A stretch of 15,018 nucleotides of DNA from Parvicella sp963922585 (GCA_963922585.1 CAWUIK010000076.1:1-15018); one strand, 5' to 3'; positions 1 to 7,022 are shown, counted from the first letter of the stretch. A program made the numbers and translations. Notes: a model not told the origin generated them from the sequence alone.

Positions 1-162
1 CTGCGCTTAAAATTAAACTTACTTTTTTCATTTTTATTTGTTTTTAAATTATTCACTACTCAGTTAAAAAGGCTTTTCGGGTTTCGCCTGTCAAATATAT
101 TGTTTTTATGTTTCTGTCGTGTGTACCAATGAACGCTAACTCCTATATATGCGACATCGATT

Positions 163-207
163 TAGACTTCTACTCCGAAACTTCGGAGGTCGAAGTGACA
201 AAAGTTT
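163..207 (-). repeat. Dispersed 45-nt intergenic element, copy 1
   Basis: Read on the minus strand, this segment aligns without gaps to 2727-2771 on the plus strand, with about 36 of 45 bases identical by hand count. The shared core is GTCACTTCGA followed by CTCCGAA and TTTCG. The copy contains a 7-bp inverted repeat (CTCCGAA at 173-179, TTCGGAG at 182-188). No run of T follows on either strand, so it is not a good intrinsic terminator. The rest of 1-258 holds no gene I can support. Confidence 0.6.
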
Positions 208-258
208 AGTTTTTTGTTTAATGGTTAAAGACCATAATATTTTCAAATTGTTTCATTT

Positions 259-1701
259 TCAAATTTTCAAATTATCTAACCCTAATTCTTTACCCACTTC
301 TAACATGTATTCGAAGGCGGCATTGTATTCATTGGGAACTTTTCCATCCAAAATAGCCTCTCTTATTTGCTGTTTGATATCTCCAATCATTCTACAAGGT
401 TGTAAATTGAAAGTTTGCATAATAATTTCTCCAGTAATAGGTGGTTGCCAATTGCGCAACTGATCCTTTTCTTCTACCTCTTTTAGTTTTTTTTCAACTT
501 CATCAAAGCGAAGTAAATATTTCTTTACTTTTTCCGGGTTTTTTGAAGTAATATCGGCTCTACAAAGTGTTAGCAAATCTTCGATGTCGTCTCCAGCGTC
601 CACAATTAATCTTCGCAAAGCAGCATCTGTAATGGTTTCTTTGGTTAAGGCAATGGGTCTTAAATGAAGCATTACTAATTTTTGTACGTACTTCATTTTA
701 CTGTCTAAAGGTAATTTTAATTTCTTGAAAATCTGAGGAACCATTCGAGCGCCTTTATCTTCATGCCCATGAAATGTCCAGCCAACAGCGGGAGAAAATC
801 TTTTAGTAGGAGGTTTTGCAATATCGTGTAGAATAGCCGCCCACCTAAGCCATAGACTGTCTGTATTCTGGCTAATATTATCCAACACTTCGAGTGTATG
901 ATAAAAATTATCTTTATGACCTTTTCCTTCTATTACCTCAACACCTTGAAGAGCCATCATTTCTGGAAATATAATATGAAGTAGTTTTGTATTGAACATC
1001 AATTTAAACCCCAAAGATGGGTTGGGTGATAATATCATTTTGTTGATTTCATCTATGATACGTTCCTGTGAAATAATTTTAATTCTTTCTGCATTTCGAG
1101 TAATAGAAGCAAGCGATTCTGACTCAATTTCAAACCCCAATTGACAAGCAAATCTTATGGCTCTTAAAATTCTGAGCGGGTCGTCAGAATATGTGACATC
1201 TGGGTCTAGAGGCGTTTTTATTATTTTATTGTCTAAGTCTTCTAATCCATTGAATGGATCTATTATTGTTCCAAAATTTTCTTCAGAAATATCAATTGCC
1301 AAAGCATTGATAGTAAAATCTCTTCTTTTTTGGTCGTCTTCGAGTGTTCCGTCTTCTACAATGGGTTTTCTTGAACCTCTATCATAACTTTCTTTTCTTG
1401 CGCCTACAAATTCCAACTCAAAATCGTTGTGATTAATCATTGCAGTGCCAAAATTTTTGAAAACATTGATTTGTCTAGTATTCAATGCTCTTGCAACTTC
1501 TTCTGCCAATAAAATGCCACTTCCAGCAGTAACAAAGTCCAAATCTTTACAAGGTCTTTGAAGTAGTAAATCTCTCACAAAACCACCAATCACAAAGACT
1601 GGTTGTTGGATTTTTTTGCTACAATTTGCCACATTTTTAAAGATACTTTTTATGGGCTCTTCGATAGGGATAATTTTATTTTCTAATGATTTTAAACTCA
1701 C
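259..1701 (-). CDS. cca: CCA tRNA nucleotidyltransferase with HD domain
   Basis: This enzyme adds or repairs the 3'-terminal CCA of tRNAs from CTP and ATP in the cytoplasm. The 480-residue protein is close to the usual length for Bacteroidota members of the class II polymerase-beta superfamily. Visible motifs are the nucleotide-binding GGFVRD (39-44), the metal-binding DLD (53-55), RRDFTINALAID (126-137), DDPLRILRAIRFA (173-185), and a C-terminal HD domain with HD at 292-293 and HGHED around 311. The start is GTG at 1701; no nearby in-frame ATG lies before the GGFVRD motif. The gene begins inside the 3' end of the TsaC-like gene (26-nt overlap), so the two are probably co-transcribed and translationally coupled. 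A bare poly(A) polymerase role is possible for the family, but the HD domain and the CCA-less tRNA-Cys in this window favour CCA addition. Confidence 0.95.
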   Translation of the reverse strand: MSLKSLENKIIPIEEPIKSIFKNVANCSKKIQQPVFVIGGFVRDLLLQRPCKDLDFVTAGSGILLAEEVARALNTRQINVFKNFGTAMINHNDFELEFVGARKESYDRGSRKPIVEDGTLEDDQKRRDFTINALAIDISEENFGTIIDPFNGLEDLDNKIIKTPLDPDVTYSDDPLRILRAIRFACQLGFEIESESLASITRNAERIKIISQERIIDEINKMILSPNPSLGFKLMFNTKLLHIIFPEMMALQGVEVIEGKGHKDNFYHTLEVLDNISQNTDSLWLRWAAILHDIAKPPTKRFSPAVGWTFHGHEDKGARMVPQIFKKLKLPLDSKMKYVQKLVMLHLRPIALTKETITDAALRRLIVDAGDDIEDLLTLCRADITSKNPEKVKKYLLRFDEVEKKLKEVEEKDQLRNWQPPITGEIIMQTFNLQPCRMIGDIKQQIREAILDGKVPNEYNAAFEYMLEVGKELGLDNLKI

Positions 1702-2233
1702 CGTTTAGTTCCAGTTTTATGATGGCAGAAGCCCTATTGTTTGATTCAGACGGCAAATTTACTATAAAATCTACTTTTTTTGCCAATAATGGGTTTATTT
1801 CTTCTATTGTATTTGGGTTAGGTTCATCCGAAAAATTAGCAGAAGTAGCCACCAATGGCTTTCCTAGTTTTTGAATTAACTGAAACAAATATCCTGTTTT
1901 TATCATTCTGATTCCGATACTTTTGTCTTCTGCAAGACAAATATCAGGCAAGTTCACTCCTTTTGGATAAATAATCGTAGTAGGCTTTTCACTTAAATCA
2001 ATTATATCCCATGCCATTTCTGGAACTTCAGCAACATATTTTTGAAGCATCGCATCAGAATTTACCAAAAGAATCATACTTTTTTGAGCAGGTCTGTTTT
2101 TGATGTCGAATATTTTAGAAACGGCTTCTTCGTTAGTTGCATCACAACCTACCCCTGGAATTGTATCGGTAGGATATAAAATTACTCCTCCGTTTCTGAG
2201 GACTTCTACTGCTTCATTGATTATCGCTGTCAT
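1676..2233 (-). CDS. tsaC: L-threonylcarbamoyladenylate synthase (TsaC/YrdC/Sua5 family)
   Basis: This is predicted to make threonylcarbamoyl-AMP from threonine, bicarbonate and ATP, the first step of t6A37 modification of ANN-decoding tRNAs. The 185-residue protein is a single YrdC domain without the extra C-terminal Sua5 domain. Visible family signatures are GGVILYPTDTIPGVGCDA (15-32), KIFDIKNRPAQKSM (40-53, the basic RNA/nucleotide-binding motif), the SIGIR segment (105-109) and TSANFS (130-135). I chose ATG at 2233; a TTG 11 codons upstream (2266) would only add a Lys-rich stretch not typical of the family. The stop lies within the start of cca, implying one operon of tRNA-maturation genes. 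Bacteroidota can carry more than one YrdC-like paralogue, so the exact cellular role is inferred. Confidence 0.9.
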   Translation of the reverse strand: MTAIINEAVEVLRNGGVILYPTDTIPGVGCDATNEEAVSKIFDIKNRPAQKSMILLVNSDAMLQKYVAEVPEMAWDIIDLSEKPTTIIYPKGVNLPDICLAEDKSIGIRMIKTGYLFQLIQKLGKPLVATSANFSDEPNPNTIEEINPLLAKKVDFIVNLPSESNNRASAIIKLELNGEFKIIRK

Positions 2234-2307
2234 AAATGAAATTTTCTGGATTTTTTTACTTTTCAACTAATTAAAACATTGGATATGACTTATTACCACA
2301 TTTTTTT

Positions 2308-2334
2308 ACCACATAGGCACAAAGATGCACAAAG
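2308..2334 (+). repeat. Short tandem repeat, GCACAAAG units
   Basis: The motif ACCACATAG is followed by two tandem units of about ten bases (GCACAAAGAT and GCACAAAGTT). The same layout, ACC-start then repeated (G)CAAAG units then TTTTT, is seen on the minus strand at 7097-7140, so the two sites appear to belong to one dispersed family. Confidence 0.55.
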
Positions 2335-2513
2335 TTTTTTATGCATCGTATTTTTCAAAAATACTTTTTAAGCTGAACATTTTATATTGTAAACCAGATA
2401 GTTTTCACGTCTGAATGTTTAATAACACCGAGTTAAGCCGTTTCAGGTTTAAATTTTCAACAAAATTACAGATGTCACCACTCGAACTGACGCTATCGGT
2501 CTGTTTCTTCGAG

Positions 2514-2525
2514 TCGACATGACAA
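2514..2525 (+). repeat. 12-nt repeat TCGACATGACAA, copy 1
   Basis: The identical 12-mer recurs at 2712-2723, about 200 bases away in the same intergenic gap. The second copy lies just upstream of the 45-nt element at 2727-2771, suggesting that both 12-mers are edges of a larger decayed element. Confidence 0.45.
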
Positions 2526-2550
2526 GAAAACGAAATGATAAAATATTTCC

Positions 2551-2598
2551 CGCAGATTACGCAGATTTACGCAGAATAAATCAGCGAGATTTACGGGA
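2551..2598 (+). repeat. Tandem CGCAGATT-type repeat
   Basis: Successive units of nine to ten bases read CGCAGATTA, CGCAGATTTA and CGCAGAATAA, followed by a diverged unit ending in GATTTACGGGA. It is non-coding in all frames. I recognise this kind of motif as a recurring intergenic sequence in Bacteroidota genomes; its function is unknown to me. Confidence 0.6.
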
Positions 2599-2609
2599 GA
2601 AAAATTTCC

Positions 2610-2660
2610 TCCCCCTTATCCCCCTACTTACGCTTCGGTTAGCACTAATCCAAAGGGGGA
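2610..2660. repeat. C-rich/G-rich inverted repeat
   Basis: TCCCCCTT at 2610-2617 is the exact reverse complement of AAGGGGGA at 2653-2660, with a 35-base spacer that includes a second CCCCC run. It stands out sharply against the AT-rich background. No T-run follows the right arm, so it is not a standard terminator for either flanking gene. Confidence 0.5.
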
Positions 2661-2726
2661 ATTAACATTCAACTGTCATTTTAACTAATGCTGTTAAAAA
2701 AAAGTGGTCACTCGACATGACAAAAC

Positions 2727-2771
2727 AAACACTTGTCACTTCGATCTCCGAAATTTCGAAGGAAACTTCTA
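2727..2771 (+). repeat. Dispersed 45-nt intergenic element, copy 2
   Basis: This is the plus-strand partner of 163-207 (about 80 percent identical, ungapped). It contains an imperfect palindrome with arms CTTCGA (2739-2744) and TCGAAG (2756-2761). It ends about 55 bases from the 3' end of the glycosyltransferase gene. Confidence 0.6.
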
Positions 2772-2826
2772 TGTTTTATATGGTGCAAAGCTGTATTTAA
2801 CTATAAACAACAAACTCCGAACTTTT

Positions 2827-3954
2827 CTATAGCCGACTATATACATCCAGCAATTGTTGAGTAAGCACTTCTGGTTCGAATATTTTTACATATTCTTTTC
2901 CGTTGGTTTTCATTTTATGAGCTAAATCCGCATCCGAAAGAATTCGATCTATTGCATGAGCTATATCCTCTGGATTATTAGGATCTACAAATAATGAGTC
3001 TGGTCCAGCTGCCTCTTCAAAGCAATAACCTTTGGTGGTAACTACAGGAACTTTGCTATGTAAGGCTTCAATAATTGGAATACCAAATCCTTCGAAAAAA
3101 GAGGGATATACAAACACACTTGCCATTTGATAAATTGAAGGCAATTCTTCTATAGAAACATTTTTTAAGAAAATAAATCTTTCTGGATTGATTTTCAATT
3201 TCTGCATTTGAACTTTAAGAAAATTGAAGTACTTTGTTTTTCTGCCCACAACAACAATCGGCAAGTCATTCTTCATGTGCAAAGTTGCTTGTAGTATTCC
3301 AAACAAATTTTTACGAGTTTCTATGGTTCCGACATTCAGAATAAATTGATCTGGAAGTTCAAACTTTTCTTTGATATGTTGCTTAATTTCTTCAGAATAA
3401 ACTTTTTTGAAATTCTTATGACAAGTTTGATAAATCACATCAATTTTATCAGGGTTAATTTCATAAAAAGAAACGATATCTTTTTTGGTTTGTTCACTTA
3501 TAGCAATAATTCTATCAGCGTTTTTGCAAGCATATTTAAATTTAATATTATAAATTCTTCGGTCAATAGCTTTATAATTTCTTGGAAATCTTTTAAAAAT
3601 TAAATCGTGAATGGTGACAACATATTTAATATTGTTATCATTACTTCTTCTAGGAATTTCATTGCTCAAGCCATGAAAAATATTTACAGTATCTTTCTCG
3701 AGTGTTTTTTCAAGATTCACTGACCGCCACAAACTTTTAAAAGTTTTATCGAGTTGTGTACTTGGAGTGATGACTTTTACATTTGGATACTCTTTGATGA
3801 ATTTAAGCGCAGGGTTTTGAGTAATCCTTGGTGTGTAAAGCAAATATTCATTTTTTGGTGCATACTCAAATAGATTACCCAACAAGTCTCTAGAATAGTT
3901 TCCTAAACCTGTGTAATTTTGATAAGCTCTTTTTGCGTCAAATCCAATTTTCAT
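2827..3954 (-). CDS. Glycosyltransferase, GT4-like (GT-B fold)
   Basis: This predicted cytoplasmic retaining glycosyltransferase transfers a sugar from an activated donor to an unidentified acceptor, probably a surface glycan or glycolipid. The 375-residue protein shows a full GT-B layout: an N-terminal acceptor domain with GLGNYSR (16-22, glycine loop), HDL around 116 and ADRIIAISE (146-154); then the donor domain with NVGTIETRKN (207-216), VVVGRK (234-239) and the EX7E motif in FEGFGIPIIEAL (E288 and E296), which identifies GT4-type enzymes. Start is ATG at 3954; the in-frame TTG directly before it is unnecessary. A TATATTTG box lies 25 bases upstream, so the gene probably has its own promoter. 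No other polysaccharide gene is nearby, so it is an orphan and its donor and acceptor cannot be named. Confidence 0.9.
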   Translation of the reverse strand: MKIGFDAKRAYQNYTGLGNYSRDLLGNLFEYAPKNEYLLYTPRITQNPALKFIKEYPNVKVITPSTQLDKTFKSLWRSVNLEKTLEKDTVNIFHGLSNEIPRRSNDNNIKYVVTIHDLIFKRFPRNYKAIDRRIYNIKFKYACKNADRIIAISEQTKKDIVSFYEINPDKIDVIYQTCHKNFKKVYSEEIKQHIKEKFELPDQFILNVGTIETRKNLFGILQATLHMKNDLPIVVVGRKTKYFNFLKVQMQKLKINPERFIFLKNVSIEELPSIYQMASVFVYPSFFEGFGIPIIEALHSKVPVVTTKGYCFEEAAGPDSLFVDPNNPEDIAHAIDRILSDADLAHKMKTNGKEYVKIFEPEVLTQQLLDVYSRL

Positions 3955-3979
3955 CAATCAATTTTAATAATTTTCAATG

Positions 3980-3987
3980 CAAATATA
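3980..3987 (-). promoter_or_regulatory. Bacteroidota -7 box for the glycosyltransferase
   Basis: The minus strand reads TATATTTG, an exact match to TAnnTTTG, ending 25 bases before the ATG at 3954. No TTG/TTTG -33 element is present at the usual 17-23 base spacing. Confidence 0.5.
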
Positions 3988-4035
3988 CAAAAGGGTGCTT
4001 TTAAAATTTGATTTTTGAAATATTTTGAATAATTC

Positions 4036-4962
4036 CTACTCAAAATAAGTAACCAAACCTCTTAAGCCCATATCCACAACATTTTCTCCATCTAATGGTT
4101 CATAAATTCCATTTGGATTCACGTCTTCCCATTCAAAACTATTGTTGGTAGAAAGTGAAATTACCAAAACGATATCTTCGGTTTCATTTCCTGTAATTGT
4201 AAACGAAGCAGGGAAATCACCTGTCACGACACAAGATCCTGGAGGTACTGGTGAAGTAGTAGAAAGAGGATTAGGAACTGTAGTTGCTGGCGCTTGACCC
4301 TCTGTGACTTGTCCTAATGTTTCAAATCCCCAATATCCTTGGAGTTTATTTGTGTTCAAACTTACACTTTGTGTATTTACTGTATAATCTGTGATGTAAG
4401 TTCTAAACCCTACAAAAGAAGCCAGTCTTCCAACTAAATTAAACCCATTTGCTTTGAATTTGATATCATAATTTTGATAAGTCAAAGAAACTCTTATCCA
4501 ATTGTATGTATTTGGAGTTATTGATGAAAGTGGAATTTCGGTAAAAATTTCTTCATTTCCTTTAGTGATGGCTTGGTCGAAATCTACAGCCACATCTCCT
4601 CCGAAAGAAGTTTCGGGACCATGATAAATAATTTCTCCATCACCTAATTGCGTCATTCCAGATGGTGCTAATTCTATATAGTGTGCACTCATTCCATGAA
4701 AAACTGGAGATTGAGCAGCATTTCCAGCAGGCATTGTAGCAGGTTGTCCGAAATTATTGAGTCTGGCTTGCGTAGAATCAAACTTAAGTTTGATAATCAA
4801 CTTAGGTTCATCTTCTTCTGGCTCTAAATAAACACAGGTTTTATTGTCTTTTTTGGCGCGTTCATCATAATTGATAGCCATTGGATCTGTACAACCTTTT
4901 CTACAACTATTTGCAAAAGATAAAATTACCACACAGATTAAAATAAAGTTTCTTTTTTTCAT
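4036..4962 (-). CDS. MbnP-like envelope lipoprotein with CTDP-type N-terminal motif
   Basis: This is a predicted secreted lipoprotein of 308 residues. The signal peptide ends at a lipobox (FANS before Cys20). Directly after the lipidated Cys comes a Cys-bounded GCTDPMAINYD...C segment (about 23-43), a motif I know from many Bacteroidota surface proteins, then an acidic linker (EPEEDEP, 47-53). The body begins LIIKLKFDS and is beta-rich, resembling the MbnP-like/DUF family of flavobacterial lipoproteins; I assign that from overall pattern, not from a catalytic motif. Near the C-terminus, DVNPNGIYEPLD (280-291) has the spacing of an EF-hand/dockerin-type calcium loop. Start is ATG at 4962; an in-frame TTG two codons upstream is less likely. 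Function is unknown; metal or ligand binding at the cell surface is an inference. Confidence 0.75.
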   Translation of the reverse strand: MKKRNFILICVVILSFANSCRKGCTDPMAINYDERAKKDNKTCVYLEPEEDEPKLIIKLKFDSTQARLNNFGQPATMPAGNAAQSPVFHGMSAHYIELAPSGMTQLGDGEIIYHGPETSFGGDVAVDFDQAITKGNEEIFTEIPLSSITPNTYNWIRVSLTYQNYDIKFKANGFNLVGRLASFVGFRTYITDYTVNTQSVSLNTNKLQGYWGFETLGQVTEGQAPATTVPNPLSTTSPVPPGSCVVTGDFPASFTITGNETEDIVLVISLSTNNSFEWEDVNPNGIYEPLDGENVVDMGLRGLVTYFE

Positions 4963-5074
4963 TTTCAACTAATTAGAATGCTAAAGTAATAAAATAAACT
5001 ATTTAAGACAAGGTTTTGTATTTAGTATAAATCGATCCGATGAAAACTCCTTATAAATTTTCACAACGTCTTTG

Positions 5075-5082
5075 TATATTTG
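5075..5082 (+). promoter_or_regulatory. Bacteroidota -7 box for the HAD phosphatase
   Basis: TATATTTG matches TAnnTTTG exactly and ends 16 bases before the ATG at 5099, leaving a leader of roughly ten bases. No -33 TTG is visible at normal spacing. Confidence 0.55.
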
Positions 5083-5098
5083 CAATAAAACAATTTGA

Positions 5099-5758
5099 AT
5101 GTTGGAAGATAAAAAAATAAAAAACATCATTTTTGACTTAGGAGGGGTCATTTTGAATATTGATTATCAATTGACAAGTAATGCTTTTAAAAGAATTGGA
5201 TTTACAGACTTTGACTCTTTTTATTCTCAAAAAGAACAAAGTAATATTTTTGACTTACTAGAAACTGGAAAGATTTCCTCTGAAAATTTTATTGCTGAAA
5301 TCAGAAAACACTTTCCATCAGAAAATGTATCTGATGCAGCCATTTTAGAAGCTTGGAATGCCATGTTGCTTAATTTGCCATTGCAAAGAATTGATTTGCT
5401 CCATGAAGTAGCCAAAAAATATCGCATTTTTTTATTGAGCAATACCAATCAAATTCATTTGGAAGCATTTTCCAAAATCATAACAAATGCTTATGGAAGC
5501 GATGTTTTATCTCCTTGTTTCGAAAAAGTATATTTATCACATCAAATTGGAGATAGAAAACCTAATGCTTCTTGTTTTGAGATGGTATTGAATGAGAACC
5601 AACTTCTTCCAGAAGAAACATTGTTTATTGACGATTCCATTCAACACATCAAAAGTGCTGAAAGTTGTGGAATACACGCTCTGTTTTTGGATGTAAAAAA
5701 TGGGAAAGAAATTACTCAAGTATTTCCTGACATAACTCTACCAAAACACCATTCGTAG
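5099..5758 (+). CDS. HAD-IA family phosphatase, YihX-like
   Basis: This is a predicted cytoplasmic phosphatase of the haloacid dehalogenase superfamily, 219 residues, acting on a small phosphorylated metabolite. HAD motif I is FDLGGV with nucleophile Asp13; motif II is LLSNTN with Ser114; motif III is the Lys of GDRKP (Lys154); motif IV is FIDDS (Asp178, Asp179). The second Asp of the classic DxD is Gly, as in E. coli YihX (alpha-glucose-1-phosphate phosphatase), which it also resembles around SNTNxxH and YLSxxxGxRKP. The substrate is therefore suggested but not proven. The gene runs convergently into methylmalonyl-CoA epimerase and their coding regions overlap by 47 nt at the 3' ends; no terminator separates them. 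Confidence 0.88.
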   Translation: MLEDKKIKNIIFDLGGVILNIDYQLTSNAFKRIGFTDFDSFYSQKEQSNIFDLLETGKISSENFIAEIRKHFPSENVSDAAILEAWNAMLLNLPLQRIDLLHEVAKKYRIFLLSNTNQIHLEAFSKIITNAYGSDVLSPCFEKVYLSHQIGDRKPNASCFEMVLNENQLLPEETLFIDDSIQHIKSAESCGIHALFLDVKNGKEITQVFPDITLPKHHS

Positions 5759-6116
5759 ATTTGGGGTGCAAAAATGCAATCATCATGTTGTCGGCTCCTT
5801 TTTTGGGTGCTTTGTGAATTAATGTAAATCCTTTTGCCTCCAGTCTTTTTATTTCAGCCTCTATGTTATCTACTCCGAAAGCAATATGATGAATGCCTTC
5901 CCCTCTTTTTTCAATATGTTTGGCTATAGGACTTTCATCATTAAGGGCTTGAAGCAATTCAATCTTGCTTTCTCCTACTTGAAAAAATGAAGTGAGCACA
6001 CCTTCAGAAATTACTTCTTCCATCTTATAAGCTGGTTCATCAAAAAGCGCTGCAAAAAGTTCGTTCGAAGCTTTTATATTTTTTACGGCTATTCCTATGT
6101 GTTCAATTTTCTTCAT
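5712..6116 (-). CDS. mce: Methylmalonyl-CoA epimerase
   Basis: This enzyme interconverts (R)- and (S)-methylmalonyl-CoA, linking propionyl-CoA or succinyl-CoA metabolism to methylmalonyl-CoA mutase. The 134-residue protein is a paired betaalphabetabetabeta (VOC/glyoxalase) fold and has the normal length. It opens with IEHIGIAV, giving metal ligand His6. SKIELL supplies Glu53 at the position of the second ligand (Gln in the Propionibacterium enzyme). GIHHIAFGVDNI gives His77, and VLVELCQ gives Glu127. The NDESPIAKHIEKRGEG segment (59-74) is typical of the family. The start is ATG at 6116, followed by the usual MKKIEHIGIAV. No mutase or carboxylase gene is adjacent. The gene has its own upstream TAnnTTTG box, and its last 47 nt overlap the HAD gene tail to tail. 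Confidence 0.95.
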   Translation of the reverse strand: MKKIEHIGIAVKNIKASNELFAALFDEPAYKMEEVISEGVLTSFFQVGESKIELLQALNDESPIAKHIEKRGEGIHHIAFGVDNIEAEIKRLEAKGFTLIHKAPKKGADNMMIAFLHPKSTNGVLVELCQEILE

Positions 6117-6143
6117 TAAAAACGGTATTTTTAAATTCTATTA

Positions 6144-6151
6144 CAAAGTTA
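6144..6151 (-). promoter_or_regulatory. Bacteroidota -7 box for mce
   Basis: The minus strand reads TAACTTTG, an exact match to TAnnTTTG, ending 27 bases before the ATG at 6116. A matching -33 element is not visible. Confidence 0.5.
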
Positions 6152-6206
6152 AGGTTTTGTGTTTTTTAAAATTTGTTTTTCCTTCTAAATTCTTCAAAAA
6201 AACATT

Positions 6207-6214
6207 TATCTTTG
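6207..6214 (+). promoter_or_regulatory. Bacteroidota -7 box for the 6222 lipoprotein
   Basis: TATCTTTG matches TAnnTTTG exactly and ends only 7 bases before the first ATG (6222). A start site at the usual distance would fall at or next to the initiation codon, so the transcript could be leaderless. No -33 TTG at standard spacing. Confidence 0.5.
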
Positions 6215-6221
6215 TTACATT

Positions 6222-7022
6222 ATGATGAAAAAAGCAAGTGTCTTAATTTTTGGAATGGTTCTACTATTGACTAGTTGTGTAAAATCTAAAGAAAGAGATT
6301 TACAAACTTCTAAAGATTATGCATTGATCCAAAATAACCTTTCGATGGTGGTTCCTTTGGTGATTCATTCCGTACAATCCAAGTCTTATGTATTAGACAA
6401 AATCAACTCCGAGGAAGATACTTTAAATTCTTGCGCCCAGTATCATTATGTATCCGGAGATACCATAGACATCACCAACGAAAATGTGATATTTGAAATC
6501 TTATTTATCCAATGTTATGATATAGATTTAGGCAAGAAAAACGGCTCTTTGATGGTGAATATTGACAAGTATTTCAACACAGACAGCGCAGTATGCAACC
6601 TTACTTTTGACGCTTTTTCTATCAATGACAACATCATGCAAGGAGACATTAGAATAAAACGTATCAATGGAGGTTTGTTTGAAGTAAGTTCATCCAACTT
6701 AACGGTAATTGTGGGAACTCGATCTATCAAATATGAAGGAACTTATGAAATGACAATGGGAACAGGACAACAAACTGATTTATTGTACGACAACACTTTC
6801 ACACTTCAAGACGAAGGAACTATTCTGAATAGATTTGGAGTGCTTAACAATTTTATTGGAACAGACATTCGAAGACAAATGATTTGCAATTTCATATCTT
6901 CTGGCTTAGTCGTGCTTGATGACAATAGCGAAAACACACAAATTCTTGATTTTGGTGATGGAACTTGCAATAATGTTGCTACAATTACTTCTGCTGAAGA
7001 TGAAGTGAGTTTTGGAATGTAA
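6222..7022 (+). CDS. Lipoprotein of unknown function
   Basis: I do not recognise a named function. The 266-residue product has a short basic N-terminus, a hydrophobic core and a lipobox (LLTS before Cys19), so it should be a lipidated envelope protein. The mature part contains no transmembrane helix and is rich in short beta-type segments, with Cys at about 71, 98, 125, 222 and 249. The C-terminus carries DFGDGTCNNVATIT (243-256), a FGDGxCDN-like ending that I associate with Bacteroidota surface lipoproteins. Two ATGs occur in tandem (6222 and 6225); either could be used, and the closeness of the -7 box makes this start unusual. It has no operon partner: the upstream gene is divergent and the downstream gene convergent, separated by a repeat-bearing gap. 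Confidence 0.75.
   Translation: MMKKASVLIFGMVLLLTSCVKSKERDLQTSKDYALIQNNLSMVVPLVIHSVQSKSYVLDKINSEEDTLNSCAQYHYVSGDTIDITNENVIFEILFIQCYDIDLGKKNGSLMVNIDKYFNTDSAVCNLTFDAFSINDNIMQGDIRIKRINGGLFEVSSSNLTVIVGTRSIKYEGTYEMTMGTGQQTDLLYDNTFTLQDEGTILNRFGVLNNFIGTDIRRQMICNFISSGLVVLDDNSENTQILDFGDGTCNNVATITSAEDEVSFGM

Larger units (their letters stand above)
2234..2826. other. Gene-free intergenic region packed with degenerate repeats
   Basis: No ORF here looks like a protein and I see no structured RNA gene. The stretch separates the TsaC-like gene (transcribed away to the left) from the 3' end of the glycosyltransferase. It holds several short repeat types listed individually: tandem GCACAAAG units, tandem CGCAGATT units, a C-rich inverted repeat, two copies of TCGACATGACAA, and a second copy of the 45-nt dispersed element. 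I found no clean TAnnTTTG box directly upstream of the TsaC-like start at 2233. Confidence 0.7.

Noticed and set aside
70..89. Terminator hairpin for cca (AGGC/GCCT followed by T's on the minus strand)
   Set aside because: The stem is only four base pairs with a 12-base loop and lies about 170 bases past the cca stop; too weak to annotate.
149..463. Plus-strand reading frame overlapping the 3' end of cca
   Set aside because: Most of it is antisense to the conserved cca coding region and the remainder covers intergenic repeat sequence; no family resemblance.
5099..5758. Inactive HAD protein, because motif I lacks the second Asp
   Set aside because: The same DLG(G/N)V form occurs in the YihX branch, and the nucleophile, Ser, Lys and acidic motif IV residues are all present.
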